A DNA stretch of 64,000 bases from Spinacia oleracea (Eukaryota > Streptophyta > Magnoliopsida > Caryophyllales > Amaranthaceae): contig NC_079487.1 in NCBI RefSeq assembly GCF_020520425.1, positions 113,060,141 through 113,124,140 on the forward strand. Reading direction: 5' to 3'. Each line of letters begins with the position of its first letter. Positions within the stretch are counted from its first letter, which is position 1. Shown here in pieces: positions 1 to 10,849 of the stretch. Under the pieces are notes generated by a model, which saw nothing but the letters and a program-made list of their open reading frames with translations, was not told where the DNA came from and searched no databases. A program made the translations under genes and the position numbers.

Positions 1-487
1 TATATAGATTCGCCGGTGGTGGTGATTTCGGTTTGTGTGTTTCGTTGCCCTACTTGTTCGTATGTCCAGGGAAGAAGAAGAGGCAAATAACTAGGGTGAA
101 AGTTGGGCGAAAGTTTGGCGAAAAGTTTGGCGCCATGAAGAAAGTAGACACCTGTTGTTTTAAATGACAGGTCTTTTGCAATTTTAAATTTTTTTTTAAA
201 CATTATTTTACGGGAGTGGTGGGTCTTTGAAATGTAGAGAGCCGTTAACTACTGTACTAGGTCTCTTGTTTCTTTTATTATATTAATTAAATAATTTTAT
301 TTATGCACTAGAGACCCGTTAAATAAGATAACGGGTCTCTTATTTTTTCCCTCTCATTTTAAATGGACTATTTGGCGCAATAAGAGAGCCGTTATCTATA
401 CTAATGGATCTCTTATATTGAAGAGACCCGTTATGTCGAACATGAGGTCTTTTCTAAGGGGTCTCTTTGCCCATTTTTGTAGTAGTG
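1..487 (-). mobile_element. CACTA-type transposon terminus (partial)
   Basis: The segment ends at 487 in a sequence whose reverse complement starts CACTACTACAAAAATGGG, the form of a CACTA (En/Spm) terminal inverted repeat. Subterminal copies of an AGAGACCCGTTA-type motif occur in both orientations, for example inverted arms at 308-337, as is usual for this superfamily. The other end lies outside the window. No transposase is visible here. A 3-bp target duplication cannot be tested because only one end is present. Confidence 0.6.
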
Positions 488-626
488 ACCCTAAAAAGAG
501 AGAGAAAAAAGGGAGATCAAGAGCCCATATATTGACTAATAATAATTCTTATTAGAGAGTTACTTTAAAAATTACTTGAATAGTCACTCAAAAAACCTCA
601 ATGTACACACTAATTAGAAAATTTTA

Positions 627-1220
627 TCTATACTAATATATTAAAAATCGTTCTTAAGAATGTATACGTGTCACGTATACTTATCCTCATTACGCCACGT
701 CACCACTAATTGGCATCATCACATGTCATTACAACCAAAAACATGTAACAAGGATCGAACACTAGACCTCTTTGTTAAAAGTTACACTTCCTACCATCTT
801 AGCCAAGCACAACTTACGTTACATCTTTCTACATAAACATATATATTCTTTTGACGTTAAATAACACATTAAATAAAAGTGAATGCAAAAAAAAAAGGAA
901 AAAAAAAGAAATGATTACTTAATTTATAAATGTCCCGTTATTACTTTTCTAGCTTAAGCCTTAAAAACAAAAAACAATAAACGAAAAACAGTGTAATAAA
1001 TCAACTAATTATGAAGAAAAATATCCAACTTTATTTTGATTTTCGAATGTGGGGTTTCATATTTGGAAAAGTTGTTGATCGACCACTAATCTTGTGTCAC
1101 CACCGTAATTCGATGTCATTTGATGTCGACGAATACTCCATCTACATGTGCACATATTTACAAAATAAATAAACCCGAATAAAAGTAAGAAAACGGGGCA
1201 ACGCCCGGACCACATACTAG
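627..1220 (+). mobile_element. Non-autonomous Helitron, complete (594 bp)
   Basis: The 5' end reads TCTATACTAATATATTAAAA directly after an A. The 3' end is CTAG (1217-1220) directly before a T, matching the A|T insertion preference of Helitrons. A GC hairpin (GGGC 1196-1199, loop AAC, GCCC 1203-1206) lies 10 nt before CTAG. There is no coding capacity, so it would depend on a RepHel protein supplied elsewhere. Confidence 0.8.
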
Positions 1221-1229
1221 TTTAATTTA

Positions 1230-1555
1230 CTCCCTCCGTCCCGGAATACTTGACCTGTTTTCCTTATCGGGTCGTCCCTTAATACTTGACCTGTTTCTAA
1301 AAATGGAAATATTTTAACAATATTATATTATTTCTCACTCCACCCCTATTAACCCACCTACCCCCTACTCCATACAAAAAATAATTAAAAATGCAACTCA
1401 TACTCTCCCCAACCCCACCTCTTAACACATTTCCCACTAACTACATTAAAATAATACCCACTATCAACTACTACCTATTAAATTAAATAAGTCAATTCAA
1501 GTCCCTTAAACTCTATGCCGGTCAAACCGGGTCGAGTATTCCGGGACGGAGGGAG
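1230..1555. mobile_element. Stowaway MITE (326 bp)
   Basis: The terminal inverted repeats begin CTCCCTCCGTCCCGGAATAC and mirror at the right end (GGGACGGAGGGAG). The element is flanked by TA at 1228-1229 and 1556-1557. This is a non-autonomous Tc1/mariner derivative. It sits 9 bp from the Helitron on its left. A related but more decayed copy is at 38542-38854. Confidence 0.88.
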
Positions 1556-1848
1556 TATAAAATAAGGTAGGACGTAGATTAGACTCCGTAGCTGTAACTA
1601 TGTACGTGGCTTGAAATAGGCATCATATCATAAACAATATTCACGTGTCGTACTATGCTGACATCTGTATTGTTCCGTTTTTCTTATTGATTTAGAATAT
1701 GTTAAGGTTCTGAAATCATGATATTTAACGAAGAATATTATACCATTTCTATGACTCAACTCCTTAGGAGGGTTCCAATCTACCTTTTTTATTTTAAGAA
1801 AAAATCCATTAGGAGGCCCTCTTCTCGAAGGGAATTTGAAATTAGACT

Positions 1849-2638
1849 ATAGTCATCAAACACCTTGTTTTGGTGTTTAGGAGAGTGAAGTGAATAAAAA
1901 ATAATAAAATAGGTAGAGAGATGAGTGAGAAAGTTAGAGAGATAATGAAACCAAAAAAAATTTGGTGTTCATGAACACCAAATGGTAAACCAAAGTCTTG
2001 CTTGGAGATATTGTCATGTGTCCTATGGGGACCAAAATTATTGGTTATCTATTTTTTTAAAAAAAAATTGTAATGTGATTTATTATGACATATATTTGTT
2101 GTTAAAAATACATACCTATTGCAAATTTACAATGTCCATAAAATAAAAATATTACAACTCAAAAAAAAAAAAAATGTCTTTATTTTTTTATGCTCTACAA
2201 ATAGACACTAATATTGATCCACTTTAGATCACAAAAAAAATCTTTATTTTCTTCTCTCTTGTTTAATTTTTTTTGTTGTTAACAAAAACTTAAACAATGG
2301 CTAACAACTCATTTTTTAGTATTTTTAATTAAATATTTATTAGCCGATTATAAAATATAATTAATAAACAATCAATATGTCACTAACTTAATTAATAACG
2401 ATTAATTATGCCACTAATAATTTGATTATATATACTTATCCATAACAATATCATGAGATATAAATGTAGGTGGGGGTATGAGTGATGTAGGAGAGATATG
2501 AATTTTTGGTGTTTGATAAATGTTGTTAAATGTTGTTGGTGTTGAGTTTGGTGTTGGGGAGAGAGAAATGGAAAAATATTATATTTTATTAGGTTTTTTA
2601 TTAGGTTGAAGACCAAAACCAAGGTGTTTGATAACTAT
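1849..2638. mobile_element. Non-autonomous TIR element (about 790 bp)
   Basis: Imperfect inverted repeats of about 27 bp (ATAGTCATCAAACACC at the left; its near complement GGTGTTTGATAACTAT at the right) bound an AT-rich, non-coding interior. A second inner inverted motif, TTGGTGTTCATGAACACCAA, sits near 1961. I could not identify a convincing target duplication, so the superfamily is open (hAT or Mutator are both possible). Confidence 0.55.
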
Positions 2639-2959
2639 GCTCTCAGTCTACAACTCTACTTGAATGATCCAGAGGAGTTGTGGGTTATATAAAGGATCTA
2701 AGTACATAGAATCTGAAATAAGATGTCCTACATTAATTATCTAGTCTGCAGCCACATTTCCTTCTCTATAGATATGCTCAATCTTTCAACTGTTGAAATT
2801 GCAAAGGAGTTTTTTGATGTCTTCGTTGCTATTCTACTTATATGCCCTTATAAGGTCCTATAAATTCAATAAAGTCGTATAATTTCAATAAAGTTTTATA
2901 TATTTGGATGAAGTCGTATAAGTTTCATTGAATAAAATAAATTTTCTCTACTCTTATTT
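2639..2959. other. Unannotated AT-rich spacer
   Basis: About 320 bp with no open frame of note, no terminal repeats and no recognisable RNA gene. I see nothing to annotate. Confidence 0.5.
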
Positions 2960-3195
2960 ACATGACATAATTGAGTTTTTGAAACTATTCACACAATCTC
3001 CGTTGACTTCCTTCTGTGATTTATACTTAAGAAAAAACATAGTCATATGGGATCTTATTAGATTCGTCTCAATGAATATTTTTTAAACATCAATATTTTA
3101 TAATTTTTTCTTGTCCATAATTGAAGATAGTAATGTTTTAAACGTGTATTAACAAACGTGTCTAAATAATTGTGTCATCTAAAAAAGAACGGGAG
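2960..3195. mobile_element. Decayed Stowaway-like MITE fragment
   Basis: The right end reads AAAAGAACGGGAG followed by TA. The interior shares a motif (ATGGGATCTTATTAGATTCG) with related sequence near 6570-6600 and near 26370. The left terminal repeat is unclear, so the boundary is approximate. Confidence 0.35.
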
Positions 3196-3213
3196 TAATT
3201 ATTAATATCATTA

Positions 3214-3250
3214 CTAGGTTAGATCCCGTGCAACGCACGGTTATTACTAA
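3214..3250 (-). mobile_element. Helitron 3' terminus (minus strand)
   Basis: On the minus strand the sequence has a hairpin CCGTGCGTTGCACGG followed by CTAG (3214-3217) and then T. This is the standard Helitron 3' structure. The element would extend to the right into the repeat cluster at 3250-6092. Its 5' end could not be placed. Confidence 0.55.
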
Positions 3251-3960
3251 AATATTTTATTATTTCAATAGTATCTAAATAAAAGATTTGTGATATTAGG
3301 AAAACCTAAAATTAAAGTAAAAAGAATATAGGCAAAAGTATGAATTCACAGTGTATAAAATAAATATCCAAATAAGCTAAATATGCATATAAGTGCTATA
3401 TATATATATATATATAAAGGAGGCATATTTGCTGAATCATTAGAGCGTCACGTAGGAAAACATTATAAACCAACCAATAAGAAATAAGATTTTTAATTTA
3501 TTTTAGAATTAAAAAAATGTTTGTAACACGTAGATAAACCAACCAATAAAAAATTAGATCATAGAAAATTGAAGTTGGAAGAGTCACTATTGCAGATACT
3601 ACATATATTCGTATTAGGATATACATATAGTAGCATATATAAAGTAGAGTTATAGTATTACGAGGGCTCCTAATACAATTGGTTTTAATGAGAATTGTGC
3701 GTGGATAATTAACAATCTTTAAAAAACGCATGCAATTGTATTACACCTCTAAAATTAAATTAGTAGCATATATTGTCGGTTAAACAAATTAGTGTTCATT
3801 TATATCATAATTTAGAAGATATAATTTTGAATGATAATTTAACTAAAGCTCCTGGGAATTTTTTTAACACACGTAGTACACCAAATTTAAATCTCAAAAT
3901 ACAAATAAAATTTGTATTTATTTATTTAAACATAAAATAGATATATATTTTAAATTAATT

Positions 3961-4982
3961 AATCTAATATACATATATAGAGGAGGCATATTTGCTGAAA
4001 TATTAGAGCGCCACCTAGGATTACTAATGGTTGTGGCCAATGAAAAATAAGATTTCTAATTTATTTTTGAATTAAAAAAATCGATTGCAGCGTAGATAAT
4101 TAATTAGGTGCCACGTAAATATTCTAATTAATTAATTACTAATATATACAACTCCATCCAAAATCAAACACTCTAAAAATTAAAAAAATAAATCTAAAAT
4201 AAAATTCATCCAAAATCAAACACTAATCTAAAATAAAATAAATAAAATTCAATTTAAAATCAAACATTAATCCAATATGAGAGCGCCACGTAGGAAATCT
4301 AATGGTTTTGGCCAATGAAAAATAAGATTTCAGAATTTATTTTGAATTAAAAAGGTCGAGTGCCACATAGATAAATAATTATATGTCACGTAGATATTTT
4401 TATTAATAAATTATTAATATTATGCATGTACAATTTCATCCAAAAACAAACACTCTCATAATTAAAAAATAAATCTAATATACATATATAAAGGAGGCAT
4501 ATTTGCTGAAATATTAGAGCGCCACCTAGGATTACTAATGGTTGTGGCCAATGAAAAATAAGATTTCTAATTTATTTTTGAATTAAAAAAATCGATTGCA
4601 GCGTAGATAATTAATTAGGTGTCACGCAAATATTCTAATTAATTAATTACTAATATATACAACTCCATCCAAAATCAAACACTCTAAAAATTAAAAAAAT
4701 AAATCTAAAATAAAATTCATCCAAAATCAAACACTAATCTAAAATAAAATAAATAAAATTCAATTTAAAATCAAACATTAATCCAATATGAGAGCGCCAC
4801 GTAGGAAATCTAATGGTTTTGGCCAATGAAAAATAAGATTTCAGAATTTATTTTGAATTAAAAAGGTTGAGTGCCACATAGATAAATAATTATATGTCAC
4901 GTAGATATTTTTATTAATAAATTATTAATATTATGCATGTACAATTTCATCCAAAAACAAACACTCTCATAATTAAAAAAAT
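3961..4982. repeat. 511-bp tandem duplication
   Basis: The block 3961-4471 is followed immediately by a near-identical copy at 4472-4982 (constant offset 511). I noted only a handful of substitutions (for example GTGCCACGTAAATA against GTGTCACGCAAATA). Each unit contains two diverged sub-copies of a motif built on GAGCGCCAC and GGCCAATGAAAAATAAGATTT, also seen singly near 3445 and 5810. It is non-coding and appears Helitron-derived. Confidence 0.85.
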
Positions 4983-5029
4983 AAATCTAAAATAAAATTC
5001 AATGCAAAAAAAAAAAAAAAACTAATCTA

Positions 5030-5119
5030 ATCTAATATATAAAATTGGTATATACATAAGAGTTCTGTTTAAACATAGCAATTTAACAGAATTCGTGCAT
5101 CGCACGGGGTAAAATCTAG
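5030..5119 (+). mobile_element. Helitron-derived short element with 3' terminus
   Basis: It begins TCTAATATATAAAATTGG, resembling a Helitron 5' end, and finishes with the hairpin CGTGCATCGCACG and CTAG (5116-5119) followed by T. At about 90 bp it is probably an internally deleted copy. A similar one ends at 6092. Confidence 0.45.
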
Positions 5120-5760
5120 TAACTTATATATATAACTTCATCCAAAATCAAACGCTCTAATAATAAAAAATAATATCTAAAATAAAATTCAATCCAAAAT
5201 CAAACACTAATCAAAATTTTGTATTTAAAAAAAACATTAATCTTCATATTTACCTAAAATAGATAGGAGACTTTTAGAATTGACTAATAAAAAATCAAAA
5301 TTAAATTAATATTGAAGTTATAAAAGATAACAATAAGTTCGATGTAATTGAATTTATTTTAAATTATAAAAAGATTAAAATTTGTATTTCCAACCTTATA
5401 ATGTCCCGTTACTCAATTTTATCATTTTTGTGGTGCTAATCGAGACCATTTTAGCTGAGATATAAATTGTATTGATAATTAATTTTCAATTTTAACCCGC
5501 TTTTTCACAGGTTCTTTCCCAAATTTGAAAGTTTTTGTAGTCTAAATAACAAGTTTGAGATATAGTCTAACAAAGAATACCTTTTTATAATTCAACCGTT
5601 AATAATAAATGTTCACAATAAGTTTATTTCACTTAAAATAAACTAAATGCATGCACATACAAAAAAAATGGAACCGAAATGCCACCTAATAACATAAATA
5701 AAAGCAATTAATAATAAAATATAAAACAAAACCCGTGCATCGCACGGGCTTCAAAACTAG
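5120..5760 (+). mobile_element. Helitron-derived sequence ending at 5760
   Basis: The right end has a perfect hairpin CCCGTGCATCGCACGGG, then CTAG at 5757-5760 followed by T. The 5' limit is not certain; the left coordinate is simply the end of the preceding terminus. It has no coding capacity. Confidence 0.5.
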
Positions 5761-5995
5761 TAATTAATATAATAAGTAAATAATAATTTCTTCATTTGTT
5801 AATATTTGAGCGCCACGTAGAAAATCTAATGATTTCGGGCTTTCGGCCAATGAAAAATAATATTTCGAAATTATTATTGAATTAAATTAATTAATAATAT
5901 TACACATACCACAACTTCATCCAAAAACAAACACTCTAATAATTAAAAATAAAATCTAAAATGAAATTTCATCCAAAATAAAAAAAACTAATCTA

Positions 5996-6092
5996 ATCTA
6001 ATATACTACGTATGAAATATAGCCGTTGATATATATTATTTTAACTTAACAATTTAATAAAATCCGTGTAAGGATCACACGCCAAAATCTAG
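5996..6092 (+). mobile_element. Decayed Helitron short element
   Basis: It starts TCTAATATACTACG, has a degenerate hairpin (CCGTGTAAGGATCACACG) and ends CTAG at 6089-6092, followed by C rather than T. It resembles the 5030-5119 copy in length and layout. Confidence 0.35.
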
Positions 6093-7435
6093 CATATTAA
6101 TAAAGGGCGCGCATTTTCCTATCGTTTTATCTAAGCCCCCTAAAATATCAGGACGTACCAGATCTGAATTGCAACTTCTATTTAATTGGAATATGATATT
6201 ACATTGAGAATTGTGATTGCCAACATGCACTCCAAGTGGTTGACAATAATGCATTATATATATTGCATGCATGCAATTTGGATACATGACACTTGAAGTT
6301 GAGAGATCGAGGGATGCAATATACATAATATACGAAGATCAATTTGCAAGAAACAAATTAAAAACAACGAATTGACCATATACAGAGTAAGAGTCATCAT
6401 GCATGCAATATAGTTTTATTATATTATTTTATACGAGTTTATGATAATTTGTTAGTCATCCTCATATTTAAAATCTTTTGCTCCATACCTTGCGAGTCAA
6501 CATATAAACGCACATATGAAGGATATTAATTAAAATGACAATTAATTGTCAATCATAATCACAATATACATTCATATGGAATCTTGTTTGATTCGTTCCA
6601 ATGAGTATTTGGAGATTTTTTTTTTTATATATAATTTTTTTAATAATGTATTGTTAGAGATTAAATGATGTAAAAGATACATTGACAAATGTGAAAAATA
6701 GATATAGAAAGTAGGCAATAGAATGGTAATTTGACGATCATATTCAAAATCATATTCTCGAATGATGCTAGCTACTAAATCAACACCTATATCAGATTAG
6801 TCAGCCTAGCTACACATGTCTATGTTTGTGTCATTCCTATGTATGAAGCATTTTGTAGCTGACGAAGCTCAATCTTATGATCCATGTCACAGAAGGAATT
6901 TATATATCATCAACTCCACTAACTTATGTTGATCGGTGCGTTCCCTTTATATGAACAAACTTATTTGAAATGGTTAAAACATACGAAGCCTGAGTGTATT
7001 TTAGTGAAATTTATTAAGTCTGGTTGGAATTTAAGCCTCGTTGAAACTTTTTATTAAAGGAATGGTTTAGAAAAGGAAAAAGCCATGCATGATAGTGTTG
7101 CATATTGCTATTTGAGTATGTTGCTTGGAAATGCCGGAATTAATAAGTCCGAAAGATAGATTGACCTAAAAGGAAAGGGCGTCTTGTAAAGAGACACGTG
7201 TAGGGTCGTTTATAGCGTTAGGGACAAGGTGGGACCCAAAGGAAGATCACACGAATCTGAAAACGAACCTAACATGAAACATACTTTAACTGGCAACTGC
7301 CACGTTGGTTGTGTATGACTGTATAAGCTGGCAACTGTCAAGCATTTAAACTTTAAAATGACGAAAACTAATCTCAGTGCCACGCGACGTCCGCCTGATT
7401 TTATACGGAGTATCCGTATTAACTATTCGTACGTA
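6093..7435. other. Intergenic, AT-rich, no gene
   Basis: There are no long open frames and no splice-supported coding segments. Around 6480-6720 there is similarity in short motifs to the decayed MITEs at 2960 and 26276 (GGAATCTTGTTTGATTCG). The rest is unassigned. Confidence 0.4.
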
Positions 7436-7758
7436 CTCCCTCCGTATTTTTTTAAGAGATACACTTGGCCGGTCACGGGTATTAAGAAGAATAATTAAAT
7501 GAAATAAAATAATAAAGCAAGTGGGGTTGGATAGATATTTTAATAATTAAATACGTGGGGACCATGTCATTTTGGTAGGTGGAGGGTGGGGTGAGTTTAT
7601 GAAAATATTTGTTTAATAGGATGGTGGGTGATAGGGTATATTAGATGTATTATTTAATTAGATGGTGGGTTGATAAGTTACTAAAAATGGCAAGTGTATC
7701 TCTTAAATAAATACGGCCGGAAAAGGCAAGTGTATCTCTTAAAAAAATACGGAGGGAG
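7436..7758. mobile_element. Stowaway MITE with duplicated terminal segment (323 bp)
   Basis: The TIRs are CTCCCTCCGTATTTTTTTAA and its complement, with TA at 7434-7435 and 7759-7760. Close to the right end the subterminal stretch GGCAAGTGTATCTCTTAAA is present twice (about 7689 and 7726), giving a short tandem duplication of the right arm. Confidence 0.88.
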
Positions 7759-7988
7759 TATAACGTACTCTATTTTTTTTAAGGTAAAAATTAGTTCTTT
7801 AATAAAATAGTCAAACGACATCTACAATAAAAATTAAAACAAACATATACAAAACAACTGGATCAACGAAATTCTATTCCGGCAAAACCACGATCGTTGT
7901 AGATTAAATCTGACAATAATGAATACCTTCTTTCACATCGTTGTTTGATACAACCTTCAACGAGGGGGTCTTTCGATTTGTTATAGCT

Positions 7989-8448
7989 TGTTGGAAATAA
8001 TACGTTGTAATCATGAAATTAACAATAATATAATAGGTAAGAAACACAATACTCAATAATTGATCTCAAAAGCTGTGACGGGTTTTACGCCTGCCCTAGA
8101 AGCGTATTTCGCCACCACCGGTACAAGGTTTTCAGTGACGATTGCTCCCCAAGGGTAACACAACTACCTTCCAACTCTGTACCCCGATTGGAAGGCTGGA
8201 ATTACTTCAAGAACTGCTCAGATCTCTATGGGACAATAATGACAGAGTAATATGTTTTAGGGTTTTTTTCGTTTCTCTATGTCTCTGGGTTTTTTATTGG
8301 AATAAATAAAGGAGTATTTATAAGGAATCTGGTATAAACCGCAACTCCTAAACAATACTCCAAAAAACCAATACCCACGACAACAATGAAACGGGCCCAT
8401 AAGCATTATCATGATTAAACGGATCCGTATTGCATTAAATTACCAACA
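7989..8448 (-). mobile_element. Solo LTR, copia-type (460 bp)
   Basis: The element begins TGTTGG and ends CCAACA and is flanked by a perfect 5-bp duplication TAGCT (7984-7988 and 8449-8453). A TATA box on the minus strand (TATAAATA, 8315-8322) sets the orientation. No internal domain is present, so this is the product of LTR-LTR recombination. The superfamily call is a guess from size and the TGTTGG end. Confidence 0.82.
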
Positions 8449-8453
8449 TAGCT

Positions 8454-9959
8454 TTGGTATTGAATTAAATTCAATTCAATCGATCGTAGACGTAGGAATG
8501 ACATCTGTTGTCAAACTTCACGAATCTTCATCAATAAATCAACTTTTCCTGTGAAATTAAAAACATGGCCCAAACTCTCACAAGGTGAGAGATAAAATCC
8601 AATAAATGGGTACCAATAAATGGGTAACAAAACTCTCCAATAGGAAAAGAGTGGAGTTTTTATTATGAACATGGAATCAAAAGTAAGAAAAACCAAGAAA
8701 AAAGAGGCTTACCATCAACCTAATGAATTGAATGATGTATATGGATAGTGGGTCCCATAAACAAACCGTTAAACAAGTTTGTTTATTGTTGGTAAAGGTT
8801 TATTTGATTGGAGGTTTGTGTAATGATCATGTGACATATGAACAAATCTTCTCAAGGTTTATTCTATTGTCATTGCCAATCAGGATCGAATAAGGCCCTG
8901 TGCATCCTGATCGATAGCACAGGGCCTTCAAAATTTGAAGGGCCCAATATTTTGGAGCCCAATTTAAGTATGTACAAAAAAAAGTAAAAAATCTATCAAA
9001 ATTTGTTGTTTCTTCAGCGTGCGTGATTTACTCGCTTCATTTCCCCCATTAACACAACGGATTCAAGGCAATCAATTTTGAACTCCTCGTATTCTTCTCC
9101 AATCAATAATTATATCTTCTTGTTTCCAATATTGTTTCAATTCCAATAATCTTCTATCCCCCCTATTCTAATCAGAATTTCCAAAACTCTTTTCTCCAAT
9201 CTTCATCTCCATTAACAATGGCATTTTTTTGTTATCAATGAAAGAATTTCAACTGATTTTTTTCCCAATTAATCATCTACTCTTTTACCAAATGGCTAGA
9301 TCAATTCCCCTTAAAAAATTTCTACCCTTTTCTCTACCAATTCATCAAATTTATTTCAAGGAAACAAAAACCAGATTGGGGATTTCTTCTCTTCAATTCA
9401 AAATTTCGATTCCTAATTTTCAATTAGTCATACTCATTTGTACCTAATGCTCTATTTTCCGGGAATTGTGAAGGAGTGGAATTTCGGAAGTGTTGAAGAG
9501 CAATAAATTAACAGACTTGCAAAGGTAATTTCATATTCATTAGATTACAATTTGTTCTTATTTTCATTTTTCAGACTGAATTGTCGATGTTATTTTGGAT
9601 TTTATTGTTGTAATTTCAAAGGGAATCTTTTCGGGTTGGTTAGAGCTAGCCGATTAGTACCCACACTACCGCTATAGATCTAAGAGAATTCTTGGTTTAA
9701 GCAGGAGAAGAAGGATTGGCGTATGTTTATTTGATGTAATTTTGTTTATTTTTTAATTAATTAATGAGTTTTTTTTCTCATTCAATAGGCTAATTCAGCA
9801 ATGAAATTTAAATAAAGTTGTTTCATAGAGTAATATTTTCATTATCGCACTTTTATTTGTAATAAGGCTCCATTTTTTAATTATTAATGTGTTTGTATTA
9901 AGGCTTCATTATCTCATTCAACAAGATTAAAGTTGTTTGTTTCATACGTAGTATATAGT
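8454..9959. other. Intergenic with palindrome cluster
   Basis: No gene is supported; the open frames are short and have no recognisable motif. The notable item is a cluster of inverted repeats at 8892-8945: AAGGCCCTGTGC (8892-8903) against its exact complement (8917-8928), followed by CTTCAAAATTTGAAG. This may be the end of a decayed hAT-like transposon. Confidence 0.4.
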
Positions 9960-10105
9960 GTAGTCCAATTAAATATGAAAGTGGAAAAAAAAAAGCAGAC
10001 AATGTTAATTGGTGTAAAAAAACTTTAAGCTAGAGACAACAAATTGAATTACTAGGAAAGAAAGGGAATGAAGCAAATAATATGAAATGAACAATTGATG
10101 GTCAT

Positions 10106-10162
<57 letters not shown>

Positions 10163-10290
10163 AAAGTAGAGTCCAATTAAATATAAAGATGGAAAAATAA
10201 AAGCAGAAATATTTCAATTGGTGTAGAACTAATTAAAAAAACTAAATAGACAACCAAAGATCTGGTTAGGAAAAACGAATTAAAAAGAAA
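9958..10290. repeat. Direct repeat flanking a 48-nt poly(T) tract
   Basis: About 110 bp (9960-10070, containing AGTCCAATTAAATATGAAAG) recurs in diverged form at about 10168-10285 (AGTCCAATTAAATATAAAGA). A run of 48 T lies between them (10108-10155). The run could be a retroposon tail on the minus strand or simple expansion. No coding potential. Confidence 0.6.
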
Positions 10291-10849
10291 AGAAACAATT
10301 AAGTTAAATTGACCAAAATTGTCATATTCTGGCCTCAAACCTCTGACTTGTGGGCATTAACAATAAAAGAAAATATACCCTCCTGACCACTGAACCACAA
10401 TCATATTCCCTGTTTACTTAGTGCAGGTTTTGTATATAGACTATCTACGTTTTTTCTTTTTGCACATGTTCAACTTCTTTTCCGATAAGTGTTACATTTT
10501 CTACCAGTACGTAACAACTCTATGAGTACTACGTAAATGACAAACTAAATTGATGCTAAAGTAAATTAATTAAACTCTACCTTCCTCCTTCATGCAATTT
10601 CGATGATATGTAGAGATTGAACTTGAAGGTTGTGTGTGATGAAAGGCAGGTTGTGGATGAAATTATTTGTTAAACTTAACTTCTTGAGGATTGAACCAAC
10701 GTGGGTCCGCCAATGACCACCTCTTCAGCTTCCTTATCAATTATACCACTAGCTGATGCTCCAAAATATCATTAATTGGTATAAGTGGCCCATTATAACC
10801 AAACCAACTACGAAGTGTTATAGCATTTACAGTCTCCTTATTTTCAAGC
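10291..10849. other. Intergenic, no gene seen
   Basis: AT-rich sequence. The right part may still be decayed gypsy internal sequence continuous with the gag remnant that follows, but I cannot support a frame. Confidence 0.35.

Noticed and set aside
9229..9447. 72-codon plus-strand frame MLSMKEFQLIFF...
   Set aside because: AT-rich and hydrophobic, with no motif, no intron/exon support and no recognisable relatives.
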